A DNA stretch of 64,000 nt from Sugiyamaella lignohabitans. Lineage: Eukaryota; Ascomycota; Dipodascomycetes; Dipodascales; Trichomonascaceae. The notes beneath the pieces are model-generated. The model did no database searches. It was given only the letters and a program-made list of their open reading frames with translations, and was not told where the DNA came from. The number at the start of each line of letters is the position of its first letter. Positions within the stretch are counted from its first letter, which is position 1. The translations under genes and the position numbers were made by a program. Positions 42,933-53,343 of this stretch are shown here, piece after piece. The stretch lies in assembly GCF_001640025.1 (NCBI RefSeq), contig NC_031672.1, positions 372,001 to 436,000 of the forward strand, given 5' to 3'.

Positions 42933-44363
42933 TCATAGCTTGACACTTTCCCACATCCTCTCTCCCTGTTTGGGGTGGGTTTTCATTACTTGCAACATGC
43001 GACTGCCGCAATACCCTCCAATACCCGCCACGCGAGCTCGTGGCTGATACTGATGCTGAGTGAAGTTGTACTCGCTCTCAATAATGACTTGACCTGGCTC
43101 CTCTTGGTAGCGAGGGTTCTTGTGTGGAAGCGATACCATCCGATTGAGGATGTCGTGAATCAACGAGTACAGTCTTTCAAATCGACGGGTGAATGCAAGC
43201 CATTTGAAGTTCTTCTCGTCATATGCCACTCGTACGTATGGGTTCATGTAAATACCCCCGTTGTTGGCACCAGCAGCTGCCTCTAAATCAGCATTAATCA
43301 AGCAACATTCAGATGCATCCCAGGTAGCTTCGTGTTCAGCTCTGAATCTCACTAGTTGGCGATTAGTACCAGTGGTAACCTTATCAGAAGCACTAGTATC
43401 ATTATTATCATTGTTGTTACTAGATTGAAACCATTTAGCCTCAAATGCAATCATACCACCCCAGCAGCTTCGGACTCGAACAGCCTCTTTACTGTTGAGA
43501 ACGTCTCTCCTGCTCTGAGCAGATCCAATGTTTGCAAACCATGGGAAAAACGGTAGTCCCATGCTGTTACCTTCGAAATCTCGAGTAGCGAAAGTGTCGT
43601 AAAATTTAAATGCATTGACAAAATCGACTGAACAGGCTGCTCGATAATCTGTTTTGCCATCTACGACATTTGTAGAGAACAAGAGTCTGGCGGCGTCGTG
43701 GGGGTTGAAAATGATATCATTCATAAACAGGATCTTGTCGAATTTGGTAGCCAGAGTATTTAGAGGTTCGAGTGCCTTGTTACGGACGTTGGCCAGATAT
43801 TCGGTTCGCTTGACTCTGGTGTCGTTGGTCCCTGGAACAATGATATGTGGTAACGATTCGAGGTGGATTGGCGAGTCTTGTTCGGATACAAGTGAGTGGT
43901 CGCATTTGATCCGTGGTTCAAGTTCTTTTAATGCATCAGTTGGTCCTCCATAGATACTCAGGAAGACGTTTTGTGGACCCAACAGGTCAATGAGCTCGAC
44001 CACTGAGTCGCCCCAACGGCCTCGAATCAAATCGCCGTTGATAATGTTGGCAGTGATGAATACTTTTTCATCGAGCATTTTAAAGTCAGGAGGATTGGTA
44101 TAAGAAGGGTTGAAAACAGCTGTTAGCGTTAATAATGAGAGCAGCGATAATAGACTGAATAGAATAAACCGCTTGATGAACCGTTTGACTGATACCCACA
44201 GTGGAGTTCGAGACACGGGTTGAATGCCTGGTTGAAGCGGGCATTCGAGGTCATTGTCGAAAGATACTTTGGCCTCTGAAATGTATGGCGAGTGTGGGGT
44301 TGGACTCGGTAGCTGAGTTTGCTCCTTTGCCAGCGGCGTGTATTTGAAATTGGGGAAACTCAT
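42933..44363 (-). CDS. GT69 (CAP59/CMT1-like) alpha-1,3-mannosyltransferase
   Basis: 476 residues, type II membrane protein with a cytosolic tail, an anchor at about 65-87 (FILFSLLSLLSLLTLTAVF) and a Golgi-lumenal catalytic domain. VFITANIINGDLIRGRWGDS, VFLSIYGGPTDALKEL, NKALEPLNTLATKFDKILFMNDI (with the acidic metal-binding step) and CSVDFVNAFKFYDTFATRD are typical of the family (cryptococcal mannosyltransferase 1, CAP59). SCWGGMIAFEAKWFQ and SECCLINADLEA continue the match. Members add mannose to capsule or cell-wall glycans. S. cerevisiae has none. The acceptor here is unknown. Confidence 0.88.
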   Translation of the reverse strand: MSFPNFKYTPLAKEQTQLPSPTPHSPYISEAKVSFDNDLECPLQPGIQPVSRTPLWVSVKRFIKRFILFSLLSLLSLLTLTAVFNPSYTNPPDFKMLDEKVFITANIINGDLIRGRWGDSVVELIDLLGPQNVFLSIYGGPTDALKELEPRIKCDHSLVSEQDSPIHLESLPHIIVPGTNDTRVKRTEYLANVRNKALEPLNTLATKFDKILFMNDIIFNPHDAARLLFSTNVVDGKTDYRAACSVDFVNAFKFYDTFATRDFEGNSMGLPFFPWFANIGSAQSRRDVLNSKEAVRVRSCWGGMIAFEAKWFQSSNNNDNNDTSASDKVTTGTNRQLVRFRAEHEATWDASECCLINADLEAAAGANNGGIYMNPYVRVAYDEKNFKWLAFTRRFERLYSLIHDILNRMVSLPHKNPRYQEEPGQVIIESEYNFTQHQYQPRARVAGIGGYCGSRMLQVMKTHPKQGERMWESVKL

Positions 44364-45856
44364 GATCTGTGTGGATTCTTATGGGATTCTAACGACCTGG
44401 TTTGGACTATTACTAGAACTTGGGATACTGAAAAGTGGAAATATGAAGACTAGAAAAAACCAGGAAAGAATACAACTTGTGAAATCCAGGAACCAAATTA
44501 GCTAGTTTTGTTTCTGTTGGTGTTACCAGGACTTTTTTATGAAGATGGTACTGTTGTAGTTTCACTAAGGAGACGTCTGTCAATAATGAACTATGTTTGG
44601 ATTACTGCTACCCACGTGGTTTAAGACTGAAAACTGGGTTGAATAATAGTGGACCCGAGGTTCTTCGACAATAGATTCTGGTATTATTGTTGCTGTTACT
44701 AGTACTGGTTCAGACACTGGTACTGTCGTTGGTGCGGTGCTGGTGCTGGTGCTGGTGCTGATGCTGCTACCAGATCAACTTGAACAACTACTACTTTCTA
44801 TTGACTGGTTGTGTTCTATGATTATTTTCGCATTAAAGGCTGAGTGTCCAGGTCCAAAGTCAAAATTACAGCTGGTTCGTTACAAAATAATAAAGTTGTT
44901 GATTAAAACCTATGTGTGGATTTACATAGGTTTACATAGTAACACTCTGTCAGGGGGTAGCACTTGCTGCTGCTGTAGCAGTACAGTACGTACCAGTAAC
45001 TAGAGAGCCTACAGCGACATAAACGCACATGCTGCGTCTGGAGTTCTTTTTTTTTTTTTTGGGGCCAGGTCCATTAGCATGTTGATAGATTTCCAATAAT
45101 AATGGGAACACGGAAAAAGCAACGTTTGCGTCGATCGATCAATTTAGGTCTACAGGTTTTTCATAGCCCCTCCCATAGCGGTCATGGCCCCCACCATTCC
45201 CATATTATACATTTAGAAACAAATCCCGTATAGCGCCGTGTGGATGCTAAATACGCCTGGGAGGCTAATGAAGCGGAATAAAAATAATGACTACCCGCAG
45301 GCGCAACCTCAACAGTTTGTATTACCGCAGGCTATCGGGAGATTGCAACGTGCTTATGAGAAATGTACGTACTCAGCCTGGCTATCTGACCTGTATCTGT
45401 GCCTCTTCTCCGTATAGCGGTAGAGAGTGTACATGAATTGTAGATGTAGTAGGTGCATACAGTTGGCGAGTCTGAGCTAGTTTATATTTAGTGATCAGGC
45501 TAACGGCGGTTTAGTTTACTGACAATTGTACGTATCAGTTACTGTCTTCTAAAATGTACTAAGTAATTGAATCAGCTGCCAAGTCGAATATATTTGACAA
45601 CTCAGGGACCTGAATTCGCAATTGAGGGCGACAACGAAACCAGCAGCTGGGTAGAGAAACACAGTTGTTGGGGTGATGGCAGCTTTGGATACCAGGCCCC
45701 CCTATTCGCCTGGCTGTGATCAGATAGTGGCCGCCCCCTGGTTGTTAGCTGGGCTGCGATGCATATGAAATATGTGCCGCCTGTACTTCGTATGTGGGGT
45801 TGTTCTCGATGAACCACAGGTACTGCGGGCTGAAACAGGGGGCCCCTTTTGGCACC

Positions 45857-45993
45857 TGCCTCCGGCGGCTGGGGCTCCGCCCCAGACCCCGTGGCTCCTC
45901 TCGCTGCGCTCGAGTCGGGCGTCGACAGTCCCAGCTATTTCCTGCGAAGCAGGAGCCACGGGGTCTGGGGCAGAGCCCCAGCCGCCGGAGGCA
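45857..45993 (+). repeat. Full-length GC foldback element (137 bp)
   Basis: CTCGAG-type arm (loop TCC) and GCAGGAG-type arm (loop TCT, tip tcctgcgaagcagga). Linker gggcgtcgacagtcccagc. It is not close to any gene end. Confidence 0.92.
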
Positions 45994-47628
45994 TTTGCTC
46001 CCGCTGCTACTTCAACCGGTGCTGCTTCCCGGGCCGAGTTCGAGCCCGGCGGCCCCCAACAAGCGGGTCGCGATGATGTCAGAACCCAGCGTGGGTGTGC
46101 TGTTTTGGGCTGGTTCCGAGTTAGGCACGCTACTACGTATGAGGTTGGTGGGCAGACTGGCTGGCTGGAGGAGTTCGGGTCCCGCTTGAGGGCTCTGGGG
46201 AGTGAGCATCATTAGCACAGTCCGCAGGCACCCACTGAATTAAAACTATAAACGGGATTCCTCCCCCCTCCCGGTAGAGCGGAGATTGCATTGCTATCAG
46301 CAGCGCTGCTGCAAGCTTCTGCTGGTCTGGTTTGGCCGCTGCTGGTTCTGCCGTTTCTGAGACTGGTTCAGGCGCTGTGGGTCCTGCCGCTGCTACCAGT
46401 TGGCATGAACCACTGATTGGGATTTACTGGGCTGTGTTTAAGTGGAGAACCCCTCAGTCTGTGGCGGTTGTTTGGCAAGAAATAAACTTTATATTATGAC
46501 TAGCTAGCTTTGGACTAATCATAATTTCATCTCCGCAGCTTCTAGCGTTCGGGCTGTTTTCGTGACGAACTGTACGGCAGAATTGGCCATTGAAGGTTTG
46601 TTTGGCAAATTGCAAATTATTTTTTTTTTTTTTGGAACAGTGTCTTATACCCTCAACGCTTTTAATCAGCCCCTATTCTTTCCCAATGGATCATATCTTC
46701 TGCCAGATCCTAGTCTGGATTTGTTAATATTCCCCCATCCAGACTAGCCATGACGGTCGAAAAATTCTTCGATCTTACATTCACCGCGTTCAAACATTTC
46801 CTATTTGGGCTAGTAAGCAATTTTTACACAGCTCCGTTAGGCTAGTGATTGTAGCGGACAGTTGCCAAGACCGATCATCAGGCACCTTTACGTCATGCAC
46901 AGTTTTACATTGTGGCCCAGTCGATTCGTTTACTGAGATAATGTCATAATGTCTATGCCGATAAGACTCTCGCCCGCAGTTTCACCGCTACTATAAACTG
47001 CTCTCTCGTCTGCTGTCGCCGTGTCGACCAAAAGAGGAGTGTGCTTCTTCTCTTTTTTTGTAGTCGTCCGAACTGGGCTACTTACCGCCTGTCAGTATGT
47101 CAGAAACCCGTTTCAAGCGTCTCCACTCGTATACAAACTAACCAACATAATTATTTTCTTCAGGTAAATACGTAACGAGCCGGTCACGGGAATCTGAGTC
47201 CCACCATGAGCCCCCCACAACTCCCACTACGGGCACATGCTCGTTTGCTGACATGCAGTGAGAATCATACAATCGTATAACACTACGAGGGGTCTCTCGT
47301 TCGTTTGCTTGCTGCCCTGGTTCCACAGTAGGCAGTTCACCGTCGCTTTCTTGCGATCTACTGAAACATATAACCGCTAGATCTGCACCGACCAACCTCT
47401 GATCCGGTAACTGCTATTGCCGACCGCTGCTATACATCGATCCCGCGAACCACCCTTAACACCGATTCCAACAGGGCTCCCCTTAACCCAACCCCTGGAA
47501 ACGGTATTTTTCTGTGTCCAATAATTGGCTTCTGCTTTTCTGGTATTCTGACGGCCACACTTGGCAGGACAGGGGGCATCCCGTTCCCGCATATCGGGCC
47601 CCTCTCTGGCTTGCCGACATCGCCCGAC

Positions 47629-47783
47629 TGCCTCCGGCGGCTGGGGCTCCGCCCCAGACCCCGTGGCTCGCTTCGCTCGTTGCTAGGACCGTTGCGATCC
47701 ACACACTCAAAGAAAACTCGGACCCCGCGAAGACGAGAGAAGCGAGCCACGGGGTCTGGGGCAGAGCCCCAGCCGCCGGAGGC
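47629..47783. repeat. Two-arm GC foldback element with short tips
   Basis: Left arm has loop TCC and tip CTCGCTTCGCTCG; right arm has loop TCT and a decayed tip (cgagagaagcgag). The spacer lacks the consensus linker. Confidence 0.87.
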
Positions 47784-47820
47784 GGGCCTGTTATCAGTTC
47801 TTGGTTGTGGTCCGTGAGCT

Positions 47821-48029
47821 GATAAGAGTGGATAAGGTTTGTGTGAGGAAGAAGGGCTGTCGAGTGACAAGAAGGGGACAGGGTTGGTGAATCCTGGTCG
47901 GTTAGAGTTTGTGTAGCGGATGTGTGTGGATGTGGATCTGGCTGGCCGATGACGGGACGGGCTTATCAGCCAGTAGTTCGGTTGGAGGACGATTTTTGGT
48001 TCGCAAGGTTGGTGCATATGCGTGATAAG
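47821..48029. promoter_or_regulatory. Cluster of GATAAG sites upstream of MEP2
   Basis: GATAAG at 47821, 47831 and 48024, and its complement CTTATC at 47962. The pattern suits GATA activators and repressors of nitrogen catabolite control (Gln3/Gat1 class), which is how yeast MEP2 is governed. Binding is inferred from motif only. Confidence 0.6.
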
Positions 48030-48373
48030 AAGATTAAACTTGGTGACGAGCGTTCTGATTGGCAAGCTATTCCGGGTGATGCTCACTGCAGCGGCGATCA
48101 GATGCGAGAAGATAGGTTATTTCTCGAGCCTGCTGGTTGTAATTGGTGGTAGGTTCACTTGCCAAGCCTGTTTATCTCTCGGCTGCAGAAATTCTTTATC
48201 AGACAACGAGAAGGATTGACGAATACCATGGTTTGTCTCGGACTGTCCATGTATATATAGCTCCATACTTGTCCTGCGTGTGTGCTAAATATTATTTGTT
48301 AATTGCTATAATTACTAATTGCTAATTGTTAATTGCTAAGAGTCTGACATTTAATTCAATTTTGCAATTCAGG

Positions 48374-49774
48374 ATGGGCAATACAGGTGGTGATTCTCTC
48401 ACTGAAGATATCAATACTCAGTATAACCTTGCCAACATGGTGTGGATCATGACCGCTACCGCCCTGGTGTGGATCATGATTCCGGGTGTGGGTCTGCTAT
48501 ATTCGGGACTATCCCGAAAACATCACGGCCTGTCTCTTATATGGATGGCTCTGATGGCAGTGTCAGTGGTATCGCTTCAATGGTTCTTTTGGGGCTACTC
48601 ACTGGCATTCTCCCATGAAGCAGGCAAGTTTATTGGCGCTCTGGACAATTTTGGCATGATGAATGTCTTGGCTGCTCCTTCTGTAGGATCCACTGCTATT
48701 CCTGATATTTTATACTCCTTTTACCAACTTGTGTTTGCAGCTACAACTGCCATGATCATGGTTGGTGGTGCTCATGAAAGAGCTCGTCTTGGACCAATGA
48801 TGGTCATGCTATTTATTTGGATGACTGTCGTGTACTGTCCAATCGCTTGTTGGACTTGGAACCCATCTGGTTGGCTCGCTAAATTGGGTGGTCTTGATTT
48901 CGCTGGAGGTGGCCCTGTCCACATGACTAGTGGAGCTGGCGCCCTTGCTTATGCTCTTGTCTGTGGTAAGCGTCATGATCCTTTGGCAGATGATAAAGTT
49001 AAAACATACAGACCTCATAGCGTTCTTTCCGTTGTTTTGGGAACTGTTTTCTTGTGGTTCGGCTGGCTTGGTTTCAACGGTGGTTCTAGTGGAAATGCCA
49101 CTATTCGTGGATTCTACGCTGCCAACAGTACTAATTTGGCAGCTGCCTCTGGTGCCATGACCTGGCTGATGATTGATTATTTCCGCAAGGGAAGAAAGTG
49201 GTCTGTAGTGGCTATTTGTACTGGTGCCATTGCTGGACTTGTGGGAATAACTCCTGCTGCCGGCTTCGTTCCATGTTGGTCGGCTGTTCCCATTGGTGTT
49301 ATCACTGCAGCTGTTTGTAATTTTGCTTTCGACTTGAAGAAAGTCTTGCACATTGATGATGGTCTTGACGTTTTTGCTCTTCACGGTGTTGGTGGTCTAA
49401 TGGGCAGTATTCTTACTGGCTTTTTTGCTGCTGATTATATTGCTGCCCTTGATGGTGCTACCCAAATTCCTGGTGGATGGTTGAATCACAACTACAGACA
49501 ATTGGGTCTTCAATTGGCCGGGGCAACTGCCACTCTCGGTTACTCTTTCACAGTTTCAACTGTTATTCTCGTTGCCCTCAAGTACATCCCTGGCTTCCAT
49601 CTCCGTTTGAGTGTGGAGGAGGAGCTTTTGGGAACCGATGTTTGCCAAATTGGTGAGACTTATTTCCAAGATAGCGATGAGCCCGTCTATACTGATGGTG
49701 TTAGTCCTGGTGTTATGAGCGGTGCTCAAACTCCTGTCCCAAGAACCGAGAAGACTGCCGATGAATCTGTCTAA
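48374..49774 (+). CDS. MEP2: Ammonium permease, Mep2 type
   Basis: 466 residues from ATG 48374; the longer frame upstream opens only with TTG. Eleven membrane helices of the Amt/Mep/Rh family. LDFAGGGPVHMTSG carries the first pore His (H183), and LDVFALHGVGG the second (H337). Having His at both sites is the Mep2 pattern; Mep1/Mep3 types have Glu at the first. GGAHERARLGP and GWLGFNGGSSGNA are family signatures. The C-terminal tail (LRLSVEEELLGTD and beyond) is cytosolic and, in yeast Mep2, holds the Npr1-regulated segment. Mep2 imports ammonium and acts as a sensor for filamentous growth. CTG codons lie at hydrophobic positions of the helices, arguing for standard CUG decoding. Confidence 0.95.
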   Translation: MGNTGGDSLTEDINTQYNLANMVWIMTATALVWIMIPGVGLLYSGLSRKHHGLSLIWMALMAVSVVSLQWFFWGYSLAFSHEAGKFIGALDNFGMMNVLAAPSVGSTAIPDILYSFYQLVFAATTAMIMVGGAHERARLGPMMVMLFIWMTVVYCPIACWTWNPSGWLAKLGGLDFAGGGPVHMTSGAGALAYALVCGKRHDPLADDKVKTYRPHSVLSVVLGTVFLWFGWLGFNGGSSGNATIRGFYAANSTNLAAASGAMTWLMIDYFRKGRKWSVVAICTGAIAGLVGITPAAGFVPCWSAVPIGVITAAVCNFAFDLKKVLHIDDGLDVFALHGVGGLMGSILTGFFAADYIAALDGATQIPGGWLNHNYRQLGLQLAGATATLGYSFTVSTVILVALKYIPGFHLRLSVEEELLGTDVCQIGETYFQDSDEPVYTDGVSPGVMSGAQTPVPRTEKTADESV

Positions 49775-50093
49775 ATGAATTATGTTTTATTTTGTATTGT
49801 TTATATTATTTATATTTGTAGTAGAATTATTTATTTATTGCCTTTTTTATATTGTTCAGATCCCTGATACCGAAGTTGTCCCAGCTAATAAAAATGTTAT
49901 TAATGGTTTATGCCTCCGCCGGCTGGGCTGGGGCTCTGCCCCAGACCCCGTAGGTCCTGCTTCGCAGGAGTGACCGTGTCAAACGTACTAATTTCAGAGC
50001 AAATCAGTCCAATTTGTTTATGCAAACAGTGATCTAAAGAAAAGAAAAGTAAGAGCTCATTTAATAATTATTTTATTTACCGATTGCTAGCAA
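49775..50093. other. Convergent 3' region MEP2 / amine oxidase
   Basis: AT-rich, with one variant solo GC foldback arm. No gene. Confidence 0.6.
49911..49971 (+). repeat. Solo GC foldback arm, last copy in the window
   Basis: Head altered (CCTCCGCCGGCTGGGCTGGGG, partly duplicated), loop TCT, GCAGGAG-type tip. It begins 136 bp after the MEP2 stop. Confidence 0.88.
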
Positions 50094-52100
50094 TTACATA
50101 CGATGGCATGATCTGGTTTGCATGACCTCAACTGATCTATTGAATTGCTGTGTACTGGGTGGGACATCCAAAGCAGGATTTCCGACGAAAAAGTCATTAG
50201 GATGCAGAGAAATCTTAAGCATCTCAGCAGGCATGACTGGGAAGTCCTCAACACGAGGGTGATGTGTGAGACCGAATGAGTGCCAAAGAACAACATCCTC
50301 GTTACGGACGGGCTCTTTACGATCGACTGCGTTTTGAACACCACAGAACTCCTTGAAAGACTGATTGGTCCAAATACCACCAGCATATAACTCCGAGTCC
50401 TTGTACTTCGAAACCCAGAAGTGGTGTGTAGCAAAGGCGGCTCTGCTACGAGCAACAGTTCCTGGCGGAGCCATCAACAAAGCAGTAGCAGCTGCAGAAA
50501 GCTTGTAACCAACAGGGTTTCCAGAAATGGGATTGATCTTGTTCTCATTGACAATCTTGAGATATCTGTTGTTCTCAATCTTGGCATCCAAATAACCAGC
50601 CTGTTCCAAGTAGTACTTGTTATTGACGAATCCAGTACCCCGTGGGTTGAGATGATTCCAAGGAATAATTTCAGTCTCTTGCACAGAGATGGAGTTCTTG
50701 TAACCATCAATTGCAGGATCGATACGAAGGTTGAAAATGTGTTGGTGAGAAGTAGCCAAAACACCAGGAGAAACAACAGTACCAAACTTGGATCTCTTGC
50801 CAAAATCAATTGCTTGGGTAGAGACAATACCAGTAGCACGGATCTCTAATTGGATATTAGCAGCTTGATCCAAATGCCAGGCAAAGATGTACTCATAATT
50901 AGCCACTGTCAAAATAGTCTGGATAACCAAGATACGACGACGAACAACAGCGGGTTCCTCAGTACGGTAGTTGGTATGCTTCCAGAGAATACCATCGTCC
51001 TGTTCATGCATGCAGATAACACTCTTACGAGCATCAACGTCACCACTGGGAGTGACAAGATTTCCGTCAAAGTATTTAATAACACCCAAACAATCGCATC
51101 CCAGATTAAGTTGATTGGCACACTTACCACCACCTACATCACCGAAATCAAATGCCATCTTACGGTGGAGTGGTGGTCTGGGATCACCGTATGGAACGGC
51201 CATTTCAGACATGGCCAGTCTATAGAAAGTATGTCTTCCATCATAATCAATATCATGCAAGACCATACCTTCACGAGGGGTGAATCCCACTCTGAATCTC
51301 CATTTCTGCCACTTGACAAGGTTGCCTTCGACAGTGAATGATGGTCCGTCGGGCTGAATGACATTGTAAGCCTTCAAGTCGGTACGAAGAGATGGAACAA
51401 GATCTGGATGGTAGTCATGAGCAGCACATTGATCAAGAACGTTTCTGCCAGCAGTACGTGTGTTGTAGTTGAAACCATCAAGATCGTCGTTATCACCGCC
51501 AGTTGCAACCCAGTCGATTCTAATCAACTTCTTTTCCAAAAGATCAAAAATAGGAACAAAAGGAATGGGGAATGCATAAATGTTACTTTCAACATGGTTG
51601 GTCTTTGGGTTACGGCTATAAATCAAAAACATCATTTGTCTGGCAACAGCACCTTCTTCATCGGCACCGTACATCCAGCCATCGGTAGAAATAGTGTTCA
51701 GAGCATCACCCTCAATACCGCACGCTTTAAATGCTTCCAATACTTCAGCGGATTTGAACAATTCTTTCTCCATTTCCATGCACTCGATCATATCCATGGG
51801 AGGATGGTGAGGTTTAGGAATAACCGCAGTTTTAATGATAGTGTTGGTTCCAAGGTCAATCCAAGCCTCCTCGGCCTTCTTATCATCAAGAACATAGTAA
51901 ATGTTATAGGCAATACGAGGGGGAGGAGCAATTGGTCTGCCTGCCTTTTCGGCCTCAAGATAGGGCACTAGCAGGGCTTTAGGAGGCTCTTCAGTTTCAA
52001 CATTCTTGAAATGTAGAAGTTTTCCACTGTAGCGACTTTTAATAAGCTTGACTGCTCTGTTGATTTCGTCGGCTGTGAGTTGGTCTAATGGGTGAGACAT
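50094..52100 (-). CDS. Copper amine oxidase (topaquinone)
   Basis: 668 residues. Oxidises primary amines to aldehyde, ammonia and hydrogen peroxide; fungal members are usually peroxisomal. NYEYIF (401-406) contains Tyr402, the residue processed to topaquinone. Asp318 in AFDFGD is the catalytic base. His452 and His454 in SHQHIF are two copper ligands, and the third is likely His613 or His614 in LTHHPRVEDFPVMP. LHPNDFFVGNPALD near the end is conserved. The C-terminus CHRM is not a standard SKL-type signal, so peroxisomal targeting is uncertain. Length is usual for yeast AMO. The gene converges on MEP2: one makes ammonia from amines, the other imports it. Confidence 0.95.
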   Translation of the reverse strand: MSHPLDQLTADEINRAVKLIKSRYSGKLLHFKNVETEEPPKALLVPYLEAEKAGRPIAPPPRIAYNIYYVLDDKKAEEAWIDLGTNTIIKTAVIPKPHHPPMDMIECMEMEKELFKSAEVLEAFKACGIEGDALNTISTDGWMYGADEEGAVARQMMFLIYSRNPKTNHVESNIYAFPIPFVPIFDLLEKKLIRIDWVATGGDNDDLDGFNYNTRTAGRNVLDQCAAHDYHPDLVPSLRTDLKAYNVIQPDGPSFTVEGNLVKWQKWRFRVGFTPREGMVLHDIDYDGRHTFYRLAMSEMAVPYGDPRPPLHRKMAFDFGDVGGGKCANQLNLGCDCLGVIKYFDGNLVTPSGDVDARKSVICMHEQDDGILWKHTNYRTEEPAVVRRRILVIQTILTVANYEYIFAWHLDQAANIQLEIRATGIVSTQAIDFGKRSKFGTVVSPGVLATSHQHIFNLRIDPAIDGYKNSISVQETEIIPWNHLNPRGTGFVNNKYYLEQAGYLDAKIENNRYLKIVNENKINPISGNPVGYKLSAAATALLMAPPGTVARSRAAFATHHFWVSKYKDSELYAGGIWTNQSFKEFCGVQNAVDRKEPVRNEDVVLWHSFGLTHHPRVEDFPVMPAEMLKISLHPNDFFVGNPALDVPPSTQQFNRSVEVMQTRSCHRM

Positions 52101-52322
52101 TGTGAAAATATATCAATGAGAGACAATTGCTTTAAATTATTAGCAATTGATTTTAATTATTATATATAACTTGACTAGGGATATCAATGCCTTTTATATA
52201 AATCATAGCTTTGTTTGTTAGCGACTAGGAATAACCCCAGATCCCACTCAAATAAAAAAAATCATGTAAGTCCATTTCCGATTCTGTACAATTAAACGCT
52301 GGTAGCTGAAACTGCCCCACTC

Positions 52323-52382
52323 GATAAGATAGATAACTTAACCATATTACCCTATCTCATGCACATCATAGACTCTGATAAG
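52323..52382. promoter_or_regulatory. GATAAG sites upstream of the amine oxidase gene
   Basis: GATAAG at 52323 and 52377, plus GATAA at 52331, 220-280 bp upstream of the start codon. Consistent with nitrogen catabolite control shared with MEP2; inferred from motif. Confidence 0.5.
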
Positions 52383-52823
52383 TGTTATCGATTCGCTTCA
52401 AATTTCCTATATAGGCAAATCATAGCTTAGTATGATATGATTATCGTCCAGTCTAATATTTAGTGCCCACAATCTGAGAGCGGGGACGGAAACCAAAGTC
52501 CAGTCAGTCAACAATCGCTGTCAATAATATCCGTTACACGGATCACGGTTCCGTCTCATTAGTTCCGCGATATGTACAAAGGCCGGTAGGTTATAGCTTC
52601 CCAAATAGGCACTAACGATCGTCACCCAAGTATAAAGGTAAGTGACCTGAGTCTGATAGATCAATGACATATTACCTAAAACTGAAGTTTAAACGCCGTC
52701 GCAGGTACCTCATGACACAGCGGTGACAATACGGAGCTCTTTAATAATTGGTTCTTGCTGGCTGTTTAAGAGTTCCGTTATAATGCCGACATACAGGACC
52801 CCGCTTTGAGTTCACTGGCTTAT

Positions 52824-52883
52824 AACTCACCTGCTGCTACCTTACCCGCTTGTACCTCATCCCCTTGTACTTCACCCGCTCTT
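52824..52883. repeat. Imperfect 15-bp tandem repeat, four units
   Basis: Units aactcacctgctgct, accttacccgcttgt, acctcatccccttgt and acttcacccgctctt, followed by acttcat. Non-coding, pyrimidine-rich. Confidence 0.75.
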
Positions 52884-53343
52884 ACTTCATTTACATATGA
52901 GTGACCCAGTCAATCTATTTATAGTCCCCTAATTCTTAATTATCTCTACAATTGGGCTGCAAGCTTCGTCATGTGTAAAATCCAACAATTGCTGACACCC
53001 GTCAGTACTCCCACATGGTATAAGAGACCTTTAGAGATCGCCAGGACTCGCTCTTCATCAATTCGACAGGCTCTTGAAGGCGATCCGCGCAGTTGGTGAA
53101 CAATTGTTTATACTTTAATAAATGTTGGAGATGGCATTATGCAAGGTGGTCTATTGAGACCGAAAATATTAATAGGTTAAATCTAGATTTACAAGGACAA
53201 TTGGTTATCACTTGCCGGAGTCGTTGATTGACTGTAAATATTGGTACAACTTGGGTCCCCATTGGGCATCAGATGTTATATGACCATTGAACATTTTATT
53301 TATATTCAGTCATTATCGCTTAGAGCGAGCGAGCCGTTTCGGA

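Larger units (their letters stand above)
44364..48373. other. Gene-poor region between GT69 and MEP2
   Basis: No supported gene in 4 kb. It contains a GGTGCT run near 44732-44765, T-runs at 45047-45060 and 46618-46632, two two-arm GC foldback elements, and the MEP2 promoter at its right end. Confidence 0.6.
52101..53343. other. Amine oxidase promoter and GT34 3' flank
   Basis: AT-rich. It contains GATAAG sites near the amine oxidase start and a 15-bp tandem repeat at 52824-52883. No gene or GC foldback copy. Confidence 0.55.

Noticed and set aside
36054..45993. Target-site duplications around full foldback elements
   Set aside because: I compared flanks by eye at several copies. G-runs just outside are common, but no constant direct repeat is seen.
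47430..48086. 218-codon minus-strand frame upstream of MEP2
   Set aside because: It runs through two foldback arms and the GATAAG cluster, and has no conserved content.
48326..48373. 16-residue N-terminal extension of MEP2
   Set aside because: It opens with TTG, and known Mep2 proteins start near the ATG at 48374.
52600..52660. ACTTACCTT on the minus strand, like the U1 snRNA 5' end
   Set aside because: The expected U1 stem-loop I with its conserved loop is not found downstream.
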